A program made the position numbers and the translations under genes. DNA of 57,693 nt from Allobosea sp. (GTDB lineage: Bacteria > Pseudomonadota > Alphaproteobacteria > Rhizobiales > Beijerinckiaceae). The notes below the pieces were generated by a model. The model searched no databases. It was not told the DNA's origin and saw only the letters and a program-made list of their open reading frames with translations. Location of the stretch: NCBI RefSeq assembly GCF_030695125.1, contig NZ_JAUYTP010000047.1:1-57693 (forward strand), read 5' to 3'. Shown one piece after another: positions 8,534 through 19,643 of this stretch (positions are counted from its first letter, which is position 1; the number at the start of each line of letters is the position of its first letter).

Positions 8534-9229
8534 ATGAAAGCCGCCGTCATCACCTTTCCCGGCTCCAACCGTGACGGCGACGTCGCCAAGGCGCTGAAGC
8601 AGGCGGGCGCCAGCGTCGCCCACATCTGGCATGCCGACAGCGAGCTGCCTGATGGCACCGATCTCGTCGTGCTGCCCGGCGGCTTCTCCTATGGCGACTA
8701 TCTGCGCACCGGCGCCATCGCCGGCCGCGCCAACATCATGGACGCGACCCGGGCCCACGCCGCCCGCGGCGGCTTCGTGCTGGGCATCTGCAACGGCTTC
8801 CAGATCGCCTGCGAGGCCGGGCTCCTGCCTGGCATCCTGATGCGCAACGCCGATCTGAAATTCGTCTGCCGTCGCCAGTACCTCACGGTCGAGCGCGCCG
8901 ACACGCCCTACACATCGGCCTATGCCAAGGGTCAGGTCGTCGATGTCTGCATCGCCCATGGCGAGGGCAACTACATCGCGGACGCCGAAACCCTGGCGCG
9001 GCTCGAGGGCGAGGGGCTGGTCGCCTTCCGCTACTGCGATGCGCAGGGAAACGTCACGGCGGCCGCCAACCCCAACGGCTCGCTGAACGGCATCGCCGGC
9101 ATCTATTCGCCTGGCTTCAACGTGCTGGGCCTGATGCCGCACCCCGAAAACCTGATCGATTCGCTGACCGGCGGCACCGATGGGCGCGGGATGTTCGAAA
9201 GCCTGATGGGCGGGAAGAAGGCGGCATAG
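8534..9229 (+). CDS. purQ: Phosphoribosylformylglycinamidine synthase subunit PurQ (glutaminase)
   Basis: A class I glutamine amidotransferase supplying ammonia to PurL for FGAM formation. The 231-residue product has the N-terminal VITFPGSNRDGD motif, the oxyanion segment LPGGFSYGDYLR, the nucleophile elbow VLGICNGFQ with the catalytic Cys, and the His/Glu pair in MPHPE near the C terminus. It directly follows purS. A REP-type repeat and the oppositely oriented ccm genes follow, so the purine run ends here. Confidence 0.95.
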   Translation: MKAAVITFPGSNRDGDVAKALKQAGASVAHIWHADSELPDGTDLVVLPGGFSYGDYLRTGAIAGRANIMDATRAHAARGGFVLGICNGFQIACEAGLLPGILMRNADLKFVCRRQYLTVERADTPYTSAYAKGQVVDVCIAHGEGNYIADAETLARLEGEGLVAFRYCDAQGNVTAAANPNGSLNGIAGIYSPGFNVLGLMPHPENLIDSLTGGTDGRGMFESLMGGKKAA

Positions 9230-9231
9230 GG

Positions 9232-9342
9232 CCGTCATCCTCGGGCGAAGCGAAGCGCAGACCCGAGAATCTCAGGCCGGAAGGAAGCACCGATGGCTTC
9301 GCGTCCTGAGATGCGCGGGACCAGCCCGAGCATGACGCGCTT
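9232..9342. repeat. REP-type extragenic palindromic repeat, copy A
   Basis: An imperfect extended inverted repeat bounded by CCGTCATCCTCGGGC on the left and GCCCGAGCATGACG on the right, with an internal GACCCGAGAATCTC / GAGATGCGCGGG pair. It belongs to the same family as the element at 24532-24614. It fills the convergent gap between purQ and ccmG and may act as a bidirectional attenuator. Confidence 0.75.
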
Positions 9343-9345
9343 ACC

Positions 9346-9966
9346 TCACCGCCCCGTCATCGCCCGCGCCAGCATCTTGCCGGCGCTCTGCGCATCGAGC
9401 GGGCCGACATGCTTCTCCAGGATGCGCCCATCGGGCCCGATCAGAAACGTCTCCGGCACGCCATAGACGCCCCATTCGATCGCGGCGCGGCCCGTGCGGT
9501 CGACGCCGACGGCCGAATAAGGGTTGCCGAGCGCTCCCAGGAAACGCCGGGCGTTCTCCGCTTCGTCCTTGTAGTTGATGCCGACGACCGCGACCCGGCC
9601 CGCCTTGACGGCCGGCGACTCCGCCATCGCGACAAGGAAGGGATGCTCGACCCGGCAGGGCGCGCACCAACTGGCGAAGACGTTGACGATGGTGGCCCGT
9701 CCGGCCGCAAGATCGCCCATCGCCAGCGTCGGCACCGGTCGGCCATCCCGCTGCAGGCCCTCCAGCGCGGTCAGCGTGATCGCCGGCGCGGGCTTACCGA
9801 TCAGCGCCGAGGGCACCTTGCTCGCATCGCCCGCGAACAGCCCAACCAGGAAAACCACTGCGAGCGCACCAAACAGCAGCAGCGGCAGCAGGAACAGAAG
9901 CGGCGAACGGCGGCGCGGGGCGGCCTCCGCGGGCCCATCCACCCGAACGTGCTCGCTCTCGCTCAT
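9346..9966 (-). CDS. ccmG: Thiol:disulfide interchange protein CcmG/DsbE
   Basis: A membrane-anchored periplasmic thioredoxin that reduces apocytochrome c haem-binding cysteines. The 206-residue product has an N-terminal anchor at about residues 22-44 and a thioredoxin fold with NVFASWCAPC (C101 and C104). A GVYGVPETFLIG segment carries the cis-proline. Its ATG overlaps the ccmD stop by 3 bp (TCAT on the plus strand at 9963-9966), so it is translationally coupled at the end of ccmABCDG. Confidence 0.93.
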   Translation of the reverse strand: MSESEHVRVDGPAEAAPRRRSPLLFLLPLLLFGALAVVFLVGLFAGDASKVPSALIGKPAPAITLTALEGLQRDGRPVPTLAMGDLAAGRATIVNVFASWCAPCRVEHPFLVAMAESPAVKAGRVAVVGINYKDEAENARRFLGALGNPYSAVGVDRTGRAAIEWGVYGVPETFLIGPDGRILEKHVGPLDAQSAGKMLARAMTGR

Positions 9967-10136
9967 GAACGGCTCCGATCGGAACGACGGCCGATGCCGC
10001 GCTGCTCCAGCTCGGCGAGTGCCCGTGTCTGCGCCCGGTGGTCGAGCAGGATCGAAAGGATCAGCCCGCCCAGCACAACCGTGACCGCGGCATAGGACGC
10101 GAGGATGAAGCCGGCATGCGGCCCGAGATCGCTCAT
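9963..10136 (-). CDS. ccmD: Haem exporter protein CcmD
   Basis: A 57-residue membrane protein that holds the CcmABCD-haem-CcmE complex together. Translation begins MSDLGPHAGFILASYAAV, with the single membrane helix continuing to about residue 31. A charged, arginine-rich tail follows (HRAQTRALAELEQRG), as in the family. It lies exactly between ccmC and ccmG, 13 bp after ccmC and overlapping the ccmG start. Its small size makes it easy to miss. Confidence 0.9.
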   Translation of the reverse strand: MSDLGPHAGFILASYAAVTVVLGGLILSILLDHRAQTRALAELEQRGIGRRSDRSRS

Positions 10137-10149
10137 GATCGTGCCCCGC

Positions 10150-10911
10150 TCATGCCGGCGCGCTCTCGGCCGAGAGCCGGTCTAGCCGCTCCGCTTCCAG
10201 GATCGTCAGCGTACGCACCCGGCGCCGCATGATTTCGGCCCGCATCGCGACCAGATGCAGCACCAGCGCGAGGCCGGTGAACCCGACCGCCAGGATCAGC
10301 AGCGGCCAGAGCATGGAGGCGTGGATCGTCGGACCGTCGAGCCGCAGCACCGAGGCCGGCTGATGCAGCGTGTTCCACCAATCGACCGAGAACTTGATGA
10401 TCGGCACGTTGACGAAGCCGACCAGCGTCAGAATCGCCACCGCGCGCCCGGCCTGGGACGGCTCGTCCAGCGTGCGCCAGAGCGCCATGATGCCGAGATA
10501 GATCAGCAGCAGCACCAGCATCGAGGTCAGCCGCGCATCCCAGACCCAATAGGTGCCCCACATCGGCTTGCCCCAGAACGCGCCGGTCAGCAGGCAGATC
10601 AGGGCGAAGGCGGCGCCGATCGGCGCGGCGGCCTTCTGCGCGACATCGGCGAGCGGATGGCGCCAGACCAGCGTGCCGAGCGCCGAGAGCGTCATCATCG
10701 TGTAGAACATCATGGCGAGCCAGGCGGCCGGCACATGCACGAACATGATCCGGATGGTCTCGCCCTGCTGGTAGTCGGCCGGGGCCACGAACCAGGCGAG
10801 ATAAAAGCCCACGACCAGCAAAACCCCTGCAATGCCGGCCACCCAGGGCAGGAGCACGGCCGAATAGCGCATGAAGCGCGTCGGATTGGCCAGGTCGATC
10901 AGGCTAGCCAT
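10150..10911 (-). CDS. ccmC: Haem exporter permease CcmC
   Basis: An inner-membrane haem-handling protein of 253 residues with six membrane segments. It contains the tryptophan-rich WWD signature GTYWVWDARLTS in a periplasmic loop, which binds haem for transfer to CcmE. The conserved His residues flank this loop (FVHVPAAW upstream and NTLHQPAS downstream). It lies 108 bp after ccmB on the minus strand and is preceded by an AGAGAGG ribosome binding site. Confidence 0.94.
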   Translation of the reverse strand: MASLIDLANPTRFMRYSAVLLPWVAGIAGVLLVVGFYLAWFVAPADYQQGETIRIMFVHVPAAWLAMMFYTMMTLSALGTLVWRHPLADVAQKAAAPIGAAFALICLLTGAFWGKPMWGTYWVWDARLTSMLVLLLIYLGIMALWRTLDEPSQAGRAVAILTLVGFVNVPIIKFSVDWWNTLHQPASVLRLDGPTIHASMLWPLLILAVGFTGLALVLHLVAMRAEIMRRRVRTLTILEAERLDRLSAESAPA

Positions 10912-11019
10912 GGCGCGGCGCGTGGCCTCTCTTCTTCATTGGTCGCGTCAGCATGTAGCAACCGCCTCGGGCCGCGACAATGCGGACACCCCCATGCATG
11001 GGGTCGCAGCCCCAACGGT

Positions 11020-11688
11020 TCACCCGCTCTGCCGCAAAGCCGCCGCCGCCGCCAGCGTCCCGACGACGATCGCCGCCAGAGACAGCGCACACAGGATCAG
11101 GAACGGGGTCGCGAAGGGAATGGTCCCGCCCAGGGCCGCATTCGACGCCGAAACACCGAAGATCAGCACCGGCACCGTCAGGGGCGCGACCAGCACGGGC
11201 AGAATCAGCCCGCCCCGCCGCAGGCCTGCGGTCAGCGCCGCCGCGCCGGCGCCGATGAAGCTGAGCGCCGGTGTGCCGACGAGCAGCGTCGCCGCGACCG
11301 GCAGCATCGCCTCGCCCGGCAATGCGACGAGGAGCCCGAGCAACGGCGCCGCCAGCGCCAGCGGCAGGCCCGTCGTCAGCCAATGCGCCAGCCCCTTGGC
11401 CAGCACGGCGAGTTCCAGCGGCAGCACGGACGCGCGGATCAGATCGAGCGAACCATCCTCCTCATCGCCCTGGAACAGCCGGTCGAGCCCGATCAGCATC
11501 GACAGCAGCGCACCGAGCCACAGGATGGCGGGTCCGATCCGCGACAAAAGGTTCAGGTCCGGCCCCAGCGCGAAGGGCACCAGCACGACGATCGTAAGGA
11601 AGAAGACGAGCGCGAGTTCGCCCCCGCCCCCGGCTCGCGAGGCGAGCGCGAGATCGCGCTTCAGGATGGCGAGGAAGGCGCGGGTCAT
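11020..11688 (-). CDS. ccmB: Haem exporter permease CcmB
   Basis: A 222-residue ABC transporter permease that works with CcmA in cytochrome c maturation. It has six hydrophobic segments and the conserved N-terminal pattern FLAILKRDLALA. Its start overlaps the ccmA stop by 4 bp (plus-strand TCAT, 11685-11688). Length and membrane pattern match the family. Confidence 0.93.
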   Translation of the reverse strand: MTRAFLAILKRDLALASRAGGGGELALVFFLTIVVLVPFALGPDLNLLSRIGPAILWLGALLSMLIGLDRLFQGDEEDGSLDLIRASVLPLELAVLAKGLAHWLTTGLPLALAAPLLGLLVALPGEAMLPVAATLLVGTPALSFIGAGAAALTAGLRRGGLILPVLVAPLTVPVLIFGVSASNAALGGTIPFATPFLILCALSLAAIVVGTLAAAAALRQSG

Positions 11689-12305
11689 GGCCCGATCTTC
11701 ACTTCGCGCACGCCGTCCAGCCCGAGCGGGCCATGCGTCGCGGCCAGGATCGCTCCGCCCTGTGCCAGATGCTCGCGCATCAACCCGCTCAGCATCGCCT
11801 GCGCGGCGGTGTCGAGCGCCGACATCGGCTCGTCGAGCAGCCAGAACGGCCGCCGCGCCACCAGGAGCCGCGCCAGGGCGACGCGGCGCCGCTGCCCGGC
11901 CGAGAGATATCCCACCGGCAGAGCCGCGACATGCGGCAGGCCTACCTTCGCCAGCGCCTCGGCCGGCGAAAGCGCGGCGTCTCCCAGCAGCGCCTGGGCA
12001 AAGGCGAGGTTTTCATGCGCGCTCAGCGCGGTTTTCAGCCCGTCGCGATGCCCCACCACATGGCTGAGCTCGACGGGCGCCACATCGGGAGCGCCCTCAA
12101 CACGAATCGTCCCGGCCTCCGGCCGCAGCTGCCCGCACAGCATCGCCAGCAGGCTCGACTTGCCGGCGCCGTTGCGCCCCGTCAGCGCGATTGCCTCGCC
12201 CGAGCGCAGCCGGAACGAAAGATCGGCGAAGATCAGCCGGCCGCCACGGCGGCAGGTCAGCGCGTCGGCCTCCAGGGTCAGGATCGGATCGGATGAGGGG
12301 GTCAA
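11685..12305 (-). CDS. ccmA: Haem ABC exporter ATP-binding protein CcmA
   Basis: The ATPase of the CcmAB complex, which powers release of holo-CcmE. Walker A is GRNGAGKSSLL, the signature is LSAGQRRRVALARL, and Walker B is FWLLDEPMSALD. No ATG fits upstream of the first strand. The best start is TTG 12305, preceded by GGAAGA at a good distance, giving 206 residues. A longer frame reaching 12590 would add a basic, non-homologous stretch across the acnA promoter. It is the first gene of the leftward ccm operon. Confidence 0.88.
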   Translation of the reverse strand: MTPSSDPILTLEADALTCRRGGRLIFADLSFRLRSGEAIALTGRNGAGKSSLLAMLCGQLRPEAGTIRVEGAPDVAPVELSHVVGHRDGLKTALSAHENLAFAQALLGDAALSPAEALAKVGLPHVAALPVGYLSAGQRRRVALARLLVARRPFWLLDEPMSALDTAAQAMLSGLMREHLAQGGAILAATHGPLGLDGVREVKIGP

Positions 12306-12537
12306 GCGACAGGCATCTTCCGGAGCGTCAGGATCGCGCAAGAACGCGCTTCGTTCATGTAGCGGGCTTCTTGGAATTGCTCTATAGAGCCCGTGGCTAC
12401 GCCGCACGCCGATCCGGCGCGGGGCTCGGGCACTCCCGGGGCGGCGCGCGCGACATGCGCAATAGGCCTTCGATCCGGCAATCCCGCAAGGTGTCTGTCG
12501 GCTCGCGACCGCAACCCCTTGATCAGGATCAGCCCGC
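12306..12537. promoter_or_regulatory. Divergent ccmA/acnA spacer with a 12-bp palindrome
   Basis: The 232-bp gap must hold both promoters. A perfect palindrome, GCTCTATAGAGC (12379-12390), lies in its middle, and the CTATAG core could serve as a -10-like element on either strand. No confident -35 was found. An operator role is inference. Confidence 0.35.
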
Positions 12538-15237
<2,700 letters not shown>

Positions 15238-15248
15238 GACCAGACGGG

Positions 15249-15288
15249 CCTGCGTTGGGGCCGCTGCAGGAGCGGCCCCAACCGCAGG
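15249..15288 (+). terminator. Hairpin terminator of acnA
   Basis: A perfect 12-bp stem, GTTGGGGCCGCT / AGCGGCCCCAAC, with loop GCAGG is extended at its base by CCTGC/GCAGG with one bulged C. It lies 12 nt after the acnA stop. The T-tract is weak (ACTTGTTT begins about 10 nt later), so it may terminate partly or act as an mRNA 3' stabiliser. Confidence 0.65.
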
Positions 15289-15486
15289 CAGAACAGGGAC
15301 TTGTTTCTGGAGATGGCCGGGCTTGCCTGGCCATTGGTGCTTGGCTGCCGGTAAGGTTGTCCTCTCCCGCCCCCCGGTGTATGGGGGCGTCACAGTCATC
15401 CTTTGGCGGGGGGCTTGGGGCAGGCGCAGGGCTAACACCCGCGCCCGGATGTCGTCCGCCTTCATCATCACGACGGGAGCACCCGC

Positions 15487-15768
15487 ATGTCCGCCACGTT
15501 CGAGACGGTCGCCGGAATCATTTCGGAGACCTGCGACATTCCGCGCGAGAAGATCACGCCCGAGAGCCACGCCATCGAGGATCTCGGCATCGACTCGCTC
15601 GCCTTCCTCGACATCGCCTTCGCGATCGACAAGGCCTTCGGCATCAAGCTGCCGCTCGAACAGTGGACGCAGGAAGTCAACGAGGGCAAGGCCCCGGCCG
15701 AGCAGTACTTCGTGCTCGAAAACCTCTGCAAGCGCATCGACGATCTGGTCGCCGCCAAGGCGGCCTGA
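15487..15768 (+). CDS. acpXL: Acyl carrier protein AcpXL for very-long-chain lipid A fatty acids
   Basis: Carries the growing 27-hydroxyoctacosanoate-type chain used for rhizobial lipid A. The 93-residue protein has the phosphopantetheine site GIDSL (Ser37) and the C-terminal [15 protein letters not shown] found in AcpXL. It is longer and less acidic than housekeeping AcpP. It opens the cluster acpXL-fabZ-KS-KS-SDR-adh-lpxXL. Upstream (15368-15389) CGCCCCC and GGGGGCG can form a small hairpin in the leader. Confidence 0.93.
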   Translation: MSATFETVAGIISETCDIPREKITPESHAIEDLGIDSLAFLDIAFAIDKAFGIKLPLEQWTQEVNEGKAPAEQYFVLENLCKRIDDLVAAKAA

Positions 15769-15788
15769 GCTTCATCACCGGCGCCCTC

Positions 15789-15843
15789 ACGGCCCCCATA
15801 CCGGTGCGCGGACGAATCGTCTGCAAGCCCGCATGGGGGCCGT
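15789..15843. other. Inverted repeat in the acpXL-fabZ spacer
   Basis: ACGGCCCCCAT (15789-15799) and ATGGGGGCCGT (15833-15843) are perfect 11-bp arms separated by 33 nt. The element sits 20 nt after the acpXL stop and may reduce read-through, so that acpXL is made in excess of the enzymes. There is no T-tract, and the function is inference. Confidence 0.5.
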
Positions 15844-15948
15844 CCTGTTTTGGCGACGGGCGCCGGCTTGAGCCGTGCCGGCTCAGGGTTTAGAGCAGAA
15901 CCGCGTCGGAGCCGGCTTCGACGCCCCGTTACCGACGATCGGAAGCGC

Positions 15949-16416
15949 ATGCGCCTCGAATATTTCGACATGATCGACAGCGTCGTCGCCTTCGAGCCGG
16001 GCGAGAAGCGGATCACGACACGCTCGACCGTGCCGGCCGCGAATGCCAGCCCCGTCTTCGAGGGCCATTTCCCCGGCCATCCGCTCGTGCCCGGCGTCCT
16101 GCTCACCGAGACGATGGCGCAGGCCTCGGGCTATCTGCTGCTGGCCCTGAACGGCATGACGCAGATGCCCTTCCTGATGACGGTCGACAAGGCGCGCTTC
16201 CGCACCTTCGTCGAGCCCAATGCCGTGCTCGACATCACGGCCGAACTCGTCATCGAGGGCTCGGGCTATGCCGCCACCAAGGCGAAGATCGCGATCGACG
16301 GCAAGCCGATCTGCGATGCGGAGCTGCGGTTCCGCCTGATGCCCTTTCCCGCCGACATGCGCAGCCTGATGGAGGCGCGCCTCGCCGCCATCGGCCTGAC
16401 GCCGGAACAGGCCTGA
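15949..16416 (+). CDS. 3-hydroxyacyl-ACP dehydratase of the XL cluster (FabZ-like)
   Basis: A hot-dog-fold dehydratase removing water from 3-hydroxyacyl-AcpXL. The 155-residue product starts MRLEYFDMIDSV with GGAAG just upstream. It carries the FEGHFPGHPLVPGVLLTE segment with the catalytic His, followed by the MAQASGYLL helix. The open frame extends upstream to 15850, but that part is not homologous. It ends 2 bp before the next gene. Confidence 0.92.
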   Translation: MRLEYFDMIDSVVAFEPGEKRITTRSTVPAANASPVFEGHFPGHPLVPGVLLTETMAQASGYLLLALNGMTQMPFLMTVDKARFRTFVEPNAVLDITAELVIEGSGYAATKAKIAIDGKPICDAELRFRLMPFPADMRSLMEARLAAIGLTPEQA

Positions 16417-16418
16417 TC

Positions 16419-17546
16419 ATGCAGCGCGGCGTCGTCATCACCGGTATCGGACTCGCTTCCAGCCTCGGGGAAGGCATCGAGACCCATGCGGCAGCGCTCG
16501 CCGGCCACATGGCTCCGGTCGTCGATACCACGAGCTTCGCGCCCTACCCGGTCCATCCGCTGAAAGCGCTCGAACTCGACCGGCAGATCCCCAAGAAATC
16601 CGACCAGCGCCAGATGGAGCCCTGGCAGCGGCTGGGCGTCTATGCGGCCGGCCTTGCGCTCGACGGCGCCGGGATCAAGGACGACGTCGAGACCAAGAGC
16701 CTGCTGCAGGTCATCGTCGCAGCGGGCGGCGGCGAGCGCGATCATGCCGTCGATGGCGCGATCCTCACAGGGCTGCGCTCCGCCAACGCGCCCGGCGCCT
16801 ATCTCAACGAGCGGCTGATGGGCGATCTGCGTCCGACCCTGTTCCTGGCGCAGCTGTCCAACCTGCTCGCGGGCAACATCGGCATCGTCCACGGCATCAC
16901 CGGCGCCTCGCGCACCTTCATGGGCGAGGAGCAGGCCGGGGTCGACGCGGTCCGCACCGCCCATGCCCGCATCGCCTCCGGCCAAACCGAGATCATGCTG
17001 GTCGGCGGCTCCTACAATGCCGAGCGCCGCGACATGCTGCTGCTGCTCGAACTCGGCGGCTATCTGCGCAAGGGCGATTTCGCGCCGGTATTTGAGCGTG
17101 AAGCGGCGCCCGGCATCGTCACGGGCAGCGCCTCGGCCTTCCTGGTGCTGGAATCGGCTGAACGCGCCGCGGCCCGTGGCGCCGCCATCCACGCCAGGCT
17201 CGACAAAGTCGTCGCCGCCCGCTCGAAGCGCACGCTCGGCGCCGTCGAGGCGACCTTGCGGGCGCTGATCGGCGGGTTCGGGGCGATATCGCCCGACGTC
17301 CTCGCCATGTCGGCGGCGACCGGCGCCGCCGGCATCACGGGCGAGGAGGCAGCGGCCCTCTCCGGCCTGCCGCAGGCCCGCCGCATCGCCACCGGCGATC
17401 TCCTCGGCCACGCGCTGGAAGCAGCCTTCCCCATCTCGGTCGCGCTCGCGGCCGCCGCCCTGTCGGCGGGACAGGCGAAAGAGGCCGTCGTCACCGGCGC
17501 CGGCCATTGGCGCGGCGAGGGCGCCGCCCATCTGGTCAAGGCGTGA
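16419..17546 (+). CDS. Ketosynthase-like partner protein lacking the catalytic Cys (FabF2XL type)
   Basis: A thiolase-fold beta-ketoacyl-ACP synthase homologue of 375 residues. The fold motifs VVITGIGLASSLGEG and MLVGGSYNAE are clear. At the nucleophile elbow the expected TACxSG is replaced by MGEEQAG (residues 168-174), so the Cys is gone. The first catalytic His (NAHGTS in active enzymes) reads MSAATG, and only the second His (LLGHAL) remains. It cannot condense by itself and probably pairs with the active synthase that follows 10 bp later, like a chain-length factor. Expressed in the acpXL operon. Confidence 0.88.
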   Translation: MQRGVVITGIGLASSLGEGIETHAAALAGHMAPVVDTTSFAPYPVHPLKALELDRQIPKKSDQRQMEPWQRLGVYAAGLALDGAGIKDDVETKSLLQVIVAAGGGERDHAVDGAILTGLRSANAPGAYLNERLMGDLRPTLFLAQLSNLLAGNIGIVHGITGASRTFMGEEQAGVDAVRTAHARIASGQTEIMLVGGSYNAERRDMLLLLELGGYLRKGDFAPVFEREAAPGIVTGSASAFLVLESAERAAARGAAIHARLDKVVAARSKRTLGAVEATLRALIGGFGAISPDVLAMSAATGAAGITGEEAAALSGLPQARRIATGDLLGHALEAAFPISVALAAAALSAGQAKEAVVTGAGHWRGEGAAHLVKA

Positions 17547-17556
17547 AGGTGAAGCC

Positions 17557-18840
17557 ATGAGCAACACACACCGCGACTCCAAGGGCCGTCCGATCGTCGC
17601 CGTCACCGGCCTGGGCATCGTCACCTCGCTTGGCCAGGGCAAGGACGCCAATTGGGAGGCCCTCACGGCCGGCCGCTCGGGTATCCACGCCATCGAGCGC
17701 TTCCCGACGCAGGGGCTGCGCACCACCATCGGCGGCACCGTTGATTTCCTGTTCGATCGCCCGTTTTCAGCCCCCGAACTCTCGGAAAAGCTTGCCATGC
17801 TTGCTGCCGAAGAGGCCGTCGGCCAGAGCGGGATCGGTCAACCCGGCGATTTCCCCGGCGAACTCTTCATGGCCGTGCCGCCGGTCGAGATGGAATGGCC
17901 GCAGAAGCAGGAGCTCGCCGCGTCGATCGAGGGCGATGTCGACTACGACGGGCTTTTGCGCGAAGCGGCGACGCTGAAGCACAAGGCCAAGCACGAGCTG
18001 TTCCTGTTCGGTGCGGTCGCCGACCATGTCGCCGACGCCTTCGGCACCAGGGGCTCGCCGATCTCGCTCTCGACGGCCTGTTCCTCGGGCGCCACCGCGA
18101 TCCAGATGGGCGTCGAGGCGATCCGGCGCGGCGACACGCAAGCCGCGCTCTGCATCGGCACCGACGGCTCGATCCACGCCGAAGCGCTGATCCGCTTCTC
18201 GCTGCTCTCGGCGCTCTCGACCCAGAACGACCCGCCGCAAGCCGCCGCCAAGCCCTTCTCCAAGAACCGCGACGGCTTCGTCATGGGCGAAGGCGCGGGC
18301 GCGCTGGTTCTGGAGGACTACGACCACGCCCTGGCGCGCGGGGCGACCATCCTCGGTATCGTCGCCGGCTGCGGCGAGCGCGGCGACGGCTTCCACCGCA
18401 CCCGCTCCAGCCCGGACGGCAAGCCCGCCATCCTCGCGATGCAGGATGCGCTGGCGGACGCCGGCCTGGCGCCCGACGATGTCGATTACATCAACGCCCA
18501 TGGCACCTCGACGCCCGAGAACGACAAGATGGAGGCGATGAGCTGCGCCGCCGTCTTCGGCGAGCGCATGGCGCGCCTGCCGATGTCCTCCAACAAGTCG
18601 ATGATCGGCCATACCCTGACGGCGGCCGGCGCGGTCGAGGCGGTGATCTCCTTCCTGACGATCGCCAAGGGCCGCATCCCACCGACGATCAATTACACCA
18701 CGCCCGATCCCGCGATCGCGCTCGACGTCGTCCCGAACTTCGCCCGCGACGCCCGCGTGCGGACGGTGTTGTCGAACTCCTTCGGCTTCGGCGGGCAGAA
18801 CACCAGCCTCGTCCTGACCGCGGAGCCCGCCCGCTCATGA
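17557..18840 (+). CDS. Beta-ketoacyl-ACP synthase of the XL cluster (FabF1XL type, active)
   Basis: The condensing enzyme elongating the very-long-chain acyl group on AcpXL. The 427-residue product keeps the full catalytic set: Cys175 in STACSSGAT, His315 in NAHGTSTP, Lys347 in SNKSMIG and His352 in IGHTLTAAG. The C-terminal SFGFGGQN motif is intact. It follows the Cys-less homologue and overlaps the SDR gene by 4 bp (ATGA). Confidence 0.94.
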   Translation: MSNTHRDSKGRPIVAVTGLGIVTSLGQGKDANWEALTAGRSGIHAIERFPTQGLRTTIGGTVDFLFDRPFSAPELSEKLAMLAAEEAVGQSGIGQPGDFPGELFMAVPPVEMEWPQKQELAASIEGDVDYDGLLREAATLKHKAKHELFLFGAVADHVADAFGTRGSPISLSTACSSGATAIQMGVEAIRRGDTQAALCIGTDGSIHAEALIRFSLLSALSTQNDPPQAAAKPFSKNRDGFVMGEGAGALVLEDYDHALARGATILGIVAGCGERGDGFHRTRSSPDGKPAILAMQDALADAGLAPDDVDYINAHGTSTPENDKMEAMSCAAVFGERMARLPMSSNKSMIGHTLTAAGAVEAVISFLTIAKGRIPPTINYTTPDPAIALDVVPNFARDARVRTVLSNSFGFGGQNTSLVLTAEPARS

Positions 18841-19583
18841 CAAAAGTTCTCGTCACCGGCGGCGCCAAGGGCGTCGGCGCGGCCATCGTCCGGGCGCTCG
18901 CCGCGGCCGGTCACGATGTCGACTTCACCTACCGCTCCTCGGCGGAGCAGGCGCAGGCGCTCGCCGCCGAGATCGCCGCCGCGCATCCCGGCCGCGCCAT
19001 CCAGGCCTTGCCGCTCGACCTTTCCGACAAGGCGGCGCTGGACGCCTTCTGCGAGGACCGCGAAAGCGAGAGCTATTTCGGCCTCGTCCACAATGCCGGC
19101 CAACCCTATGATTCGTTGGCCGCGATGATGGTGCAGGACAAGGCGGAAGCCGCCATGCAGGTCAATTTCTGGGCCTTCACCCGCCTCGCCAAGAGCCTGA
19201 TGCGCGCCATGATCCGCGCCCGCGTGGGGCGCATCGTCGCCATCGGCTCGGTCGCGGCGTTGCGCGGCAATCCCGGCAACGCGGCTTATGCCGCCTCCAA
19301 GGGCGCGCTGATCTCCTATGCGAAGACGCTCGCCGTCGAGACCGGCAAGCGCGGTGTCACCGTCAACATCATCGCGCCCGGCTTCGTCGACACCGACATG
19401 ATGGCGCCCTATGCCGCCTATCGCGACAAGATGCAGGCGCAGATCCCGGCCGGGCGCTTCGCCCGACCCGACGAGGTCGGCGGACTCGCCGCCTTCCTGA
19501 TGAGCGAACCGGCCGCCTACATCACCGGCACGGTCATTCCGATCGACGGTGGCGTGACCGCGCAGCTCGGCGTCCACCGCTGA
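18837..19583 (+). CDS. SDR family 3-oxoacyl-ACP reductase-like protein
   Basis: A 248-residue short-chain dehydrogenase that starts MTKVLVTGGAKGVGAAIV, with the NAD(P)-binding TGGxxGxG. It also has the NAG motif, the catalytic Ser/Tyr/Lys set in IGSVAAL and YAASKGA, and the C-terminal ITGTVIPIDGG of FabG-like enzymes. Its ATG overlaps the preceding synthase stop, so it is translationally coupled. That position makes it the likely dedicated ketoreductase for the XL chain. The cofactor (NADPH or NADH) cannot be fixed by eye. Confidence 0.9.
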   Translation: MTKVLVTGGAKGVGAAIVRALAAAGHDVDFTYRSSAEQAQALAAEIAAAHPGRAIQALPLDLSDKAALDAFCEDRESESYFGLVHNAGQPYDSLAAMMVQDKAEAAMQVNFWAFTRLAKSLMRAMIRARVGRIVAIGSVAALRGNPGNAAYAASKGALISYAKTLAVETGKRGVTVNIIAPGFVDTDMMAPYAAYRDKMQAQIPAGRFARPDEVGGLAAFLMSEPAAYITGTVIPIDGGVTAQLGVHR

Positions 19584-19615
19584 GAATCGACTTTTCGCGA
19601 GACGCGACCTATTTT

Positions 19616-19630
19616 GGTTCGATCCGAACC
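19616..19630. promoter_or_regulatory. Probable autoregulatory operator of the RHH/RelE module
   Basis: GGTTCG-ATC-CGAACC is a perfect 6-bp inverted repeat located 13 bp before the antitoxin ATG, with a further GAACC copy at 19636-19640. Ribbon-helix-helix antitoxins usually bind such short repeats in their own promoter. The site and position are seen; binding is inference. Confidence 0.5.
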
Positions 19631-19643
19631 GGAGTGAACCGCC

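Noticed and set aside
10255..12387. 710-residue plus-strand frame across the ccm genes
   Set aside because: It covers five well-supported minus-strand ccm genes and is rich in R, Q and H with no motif.
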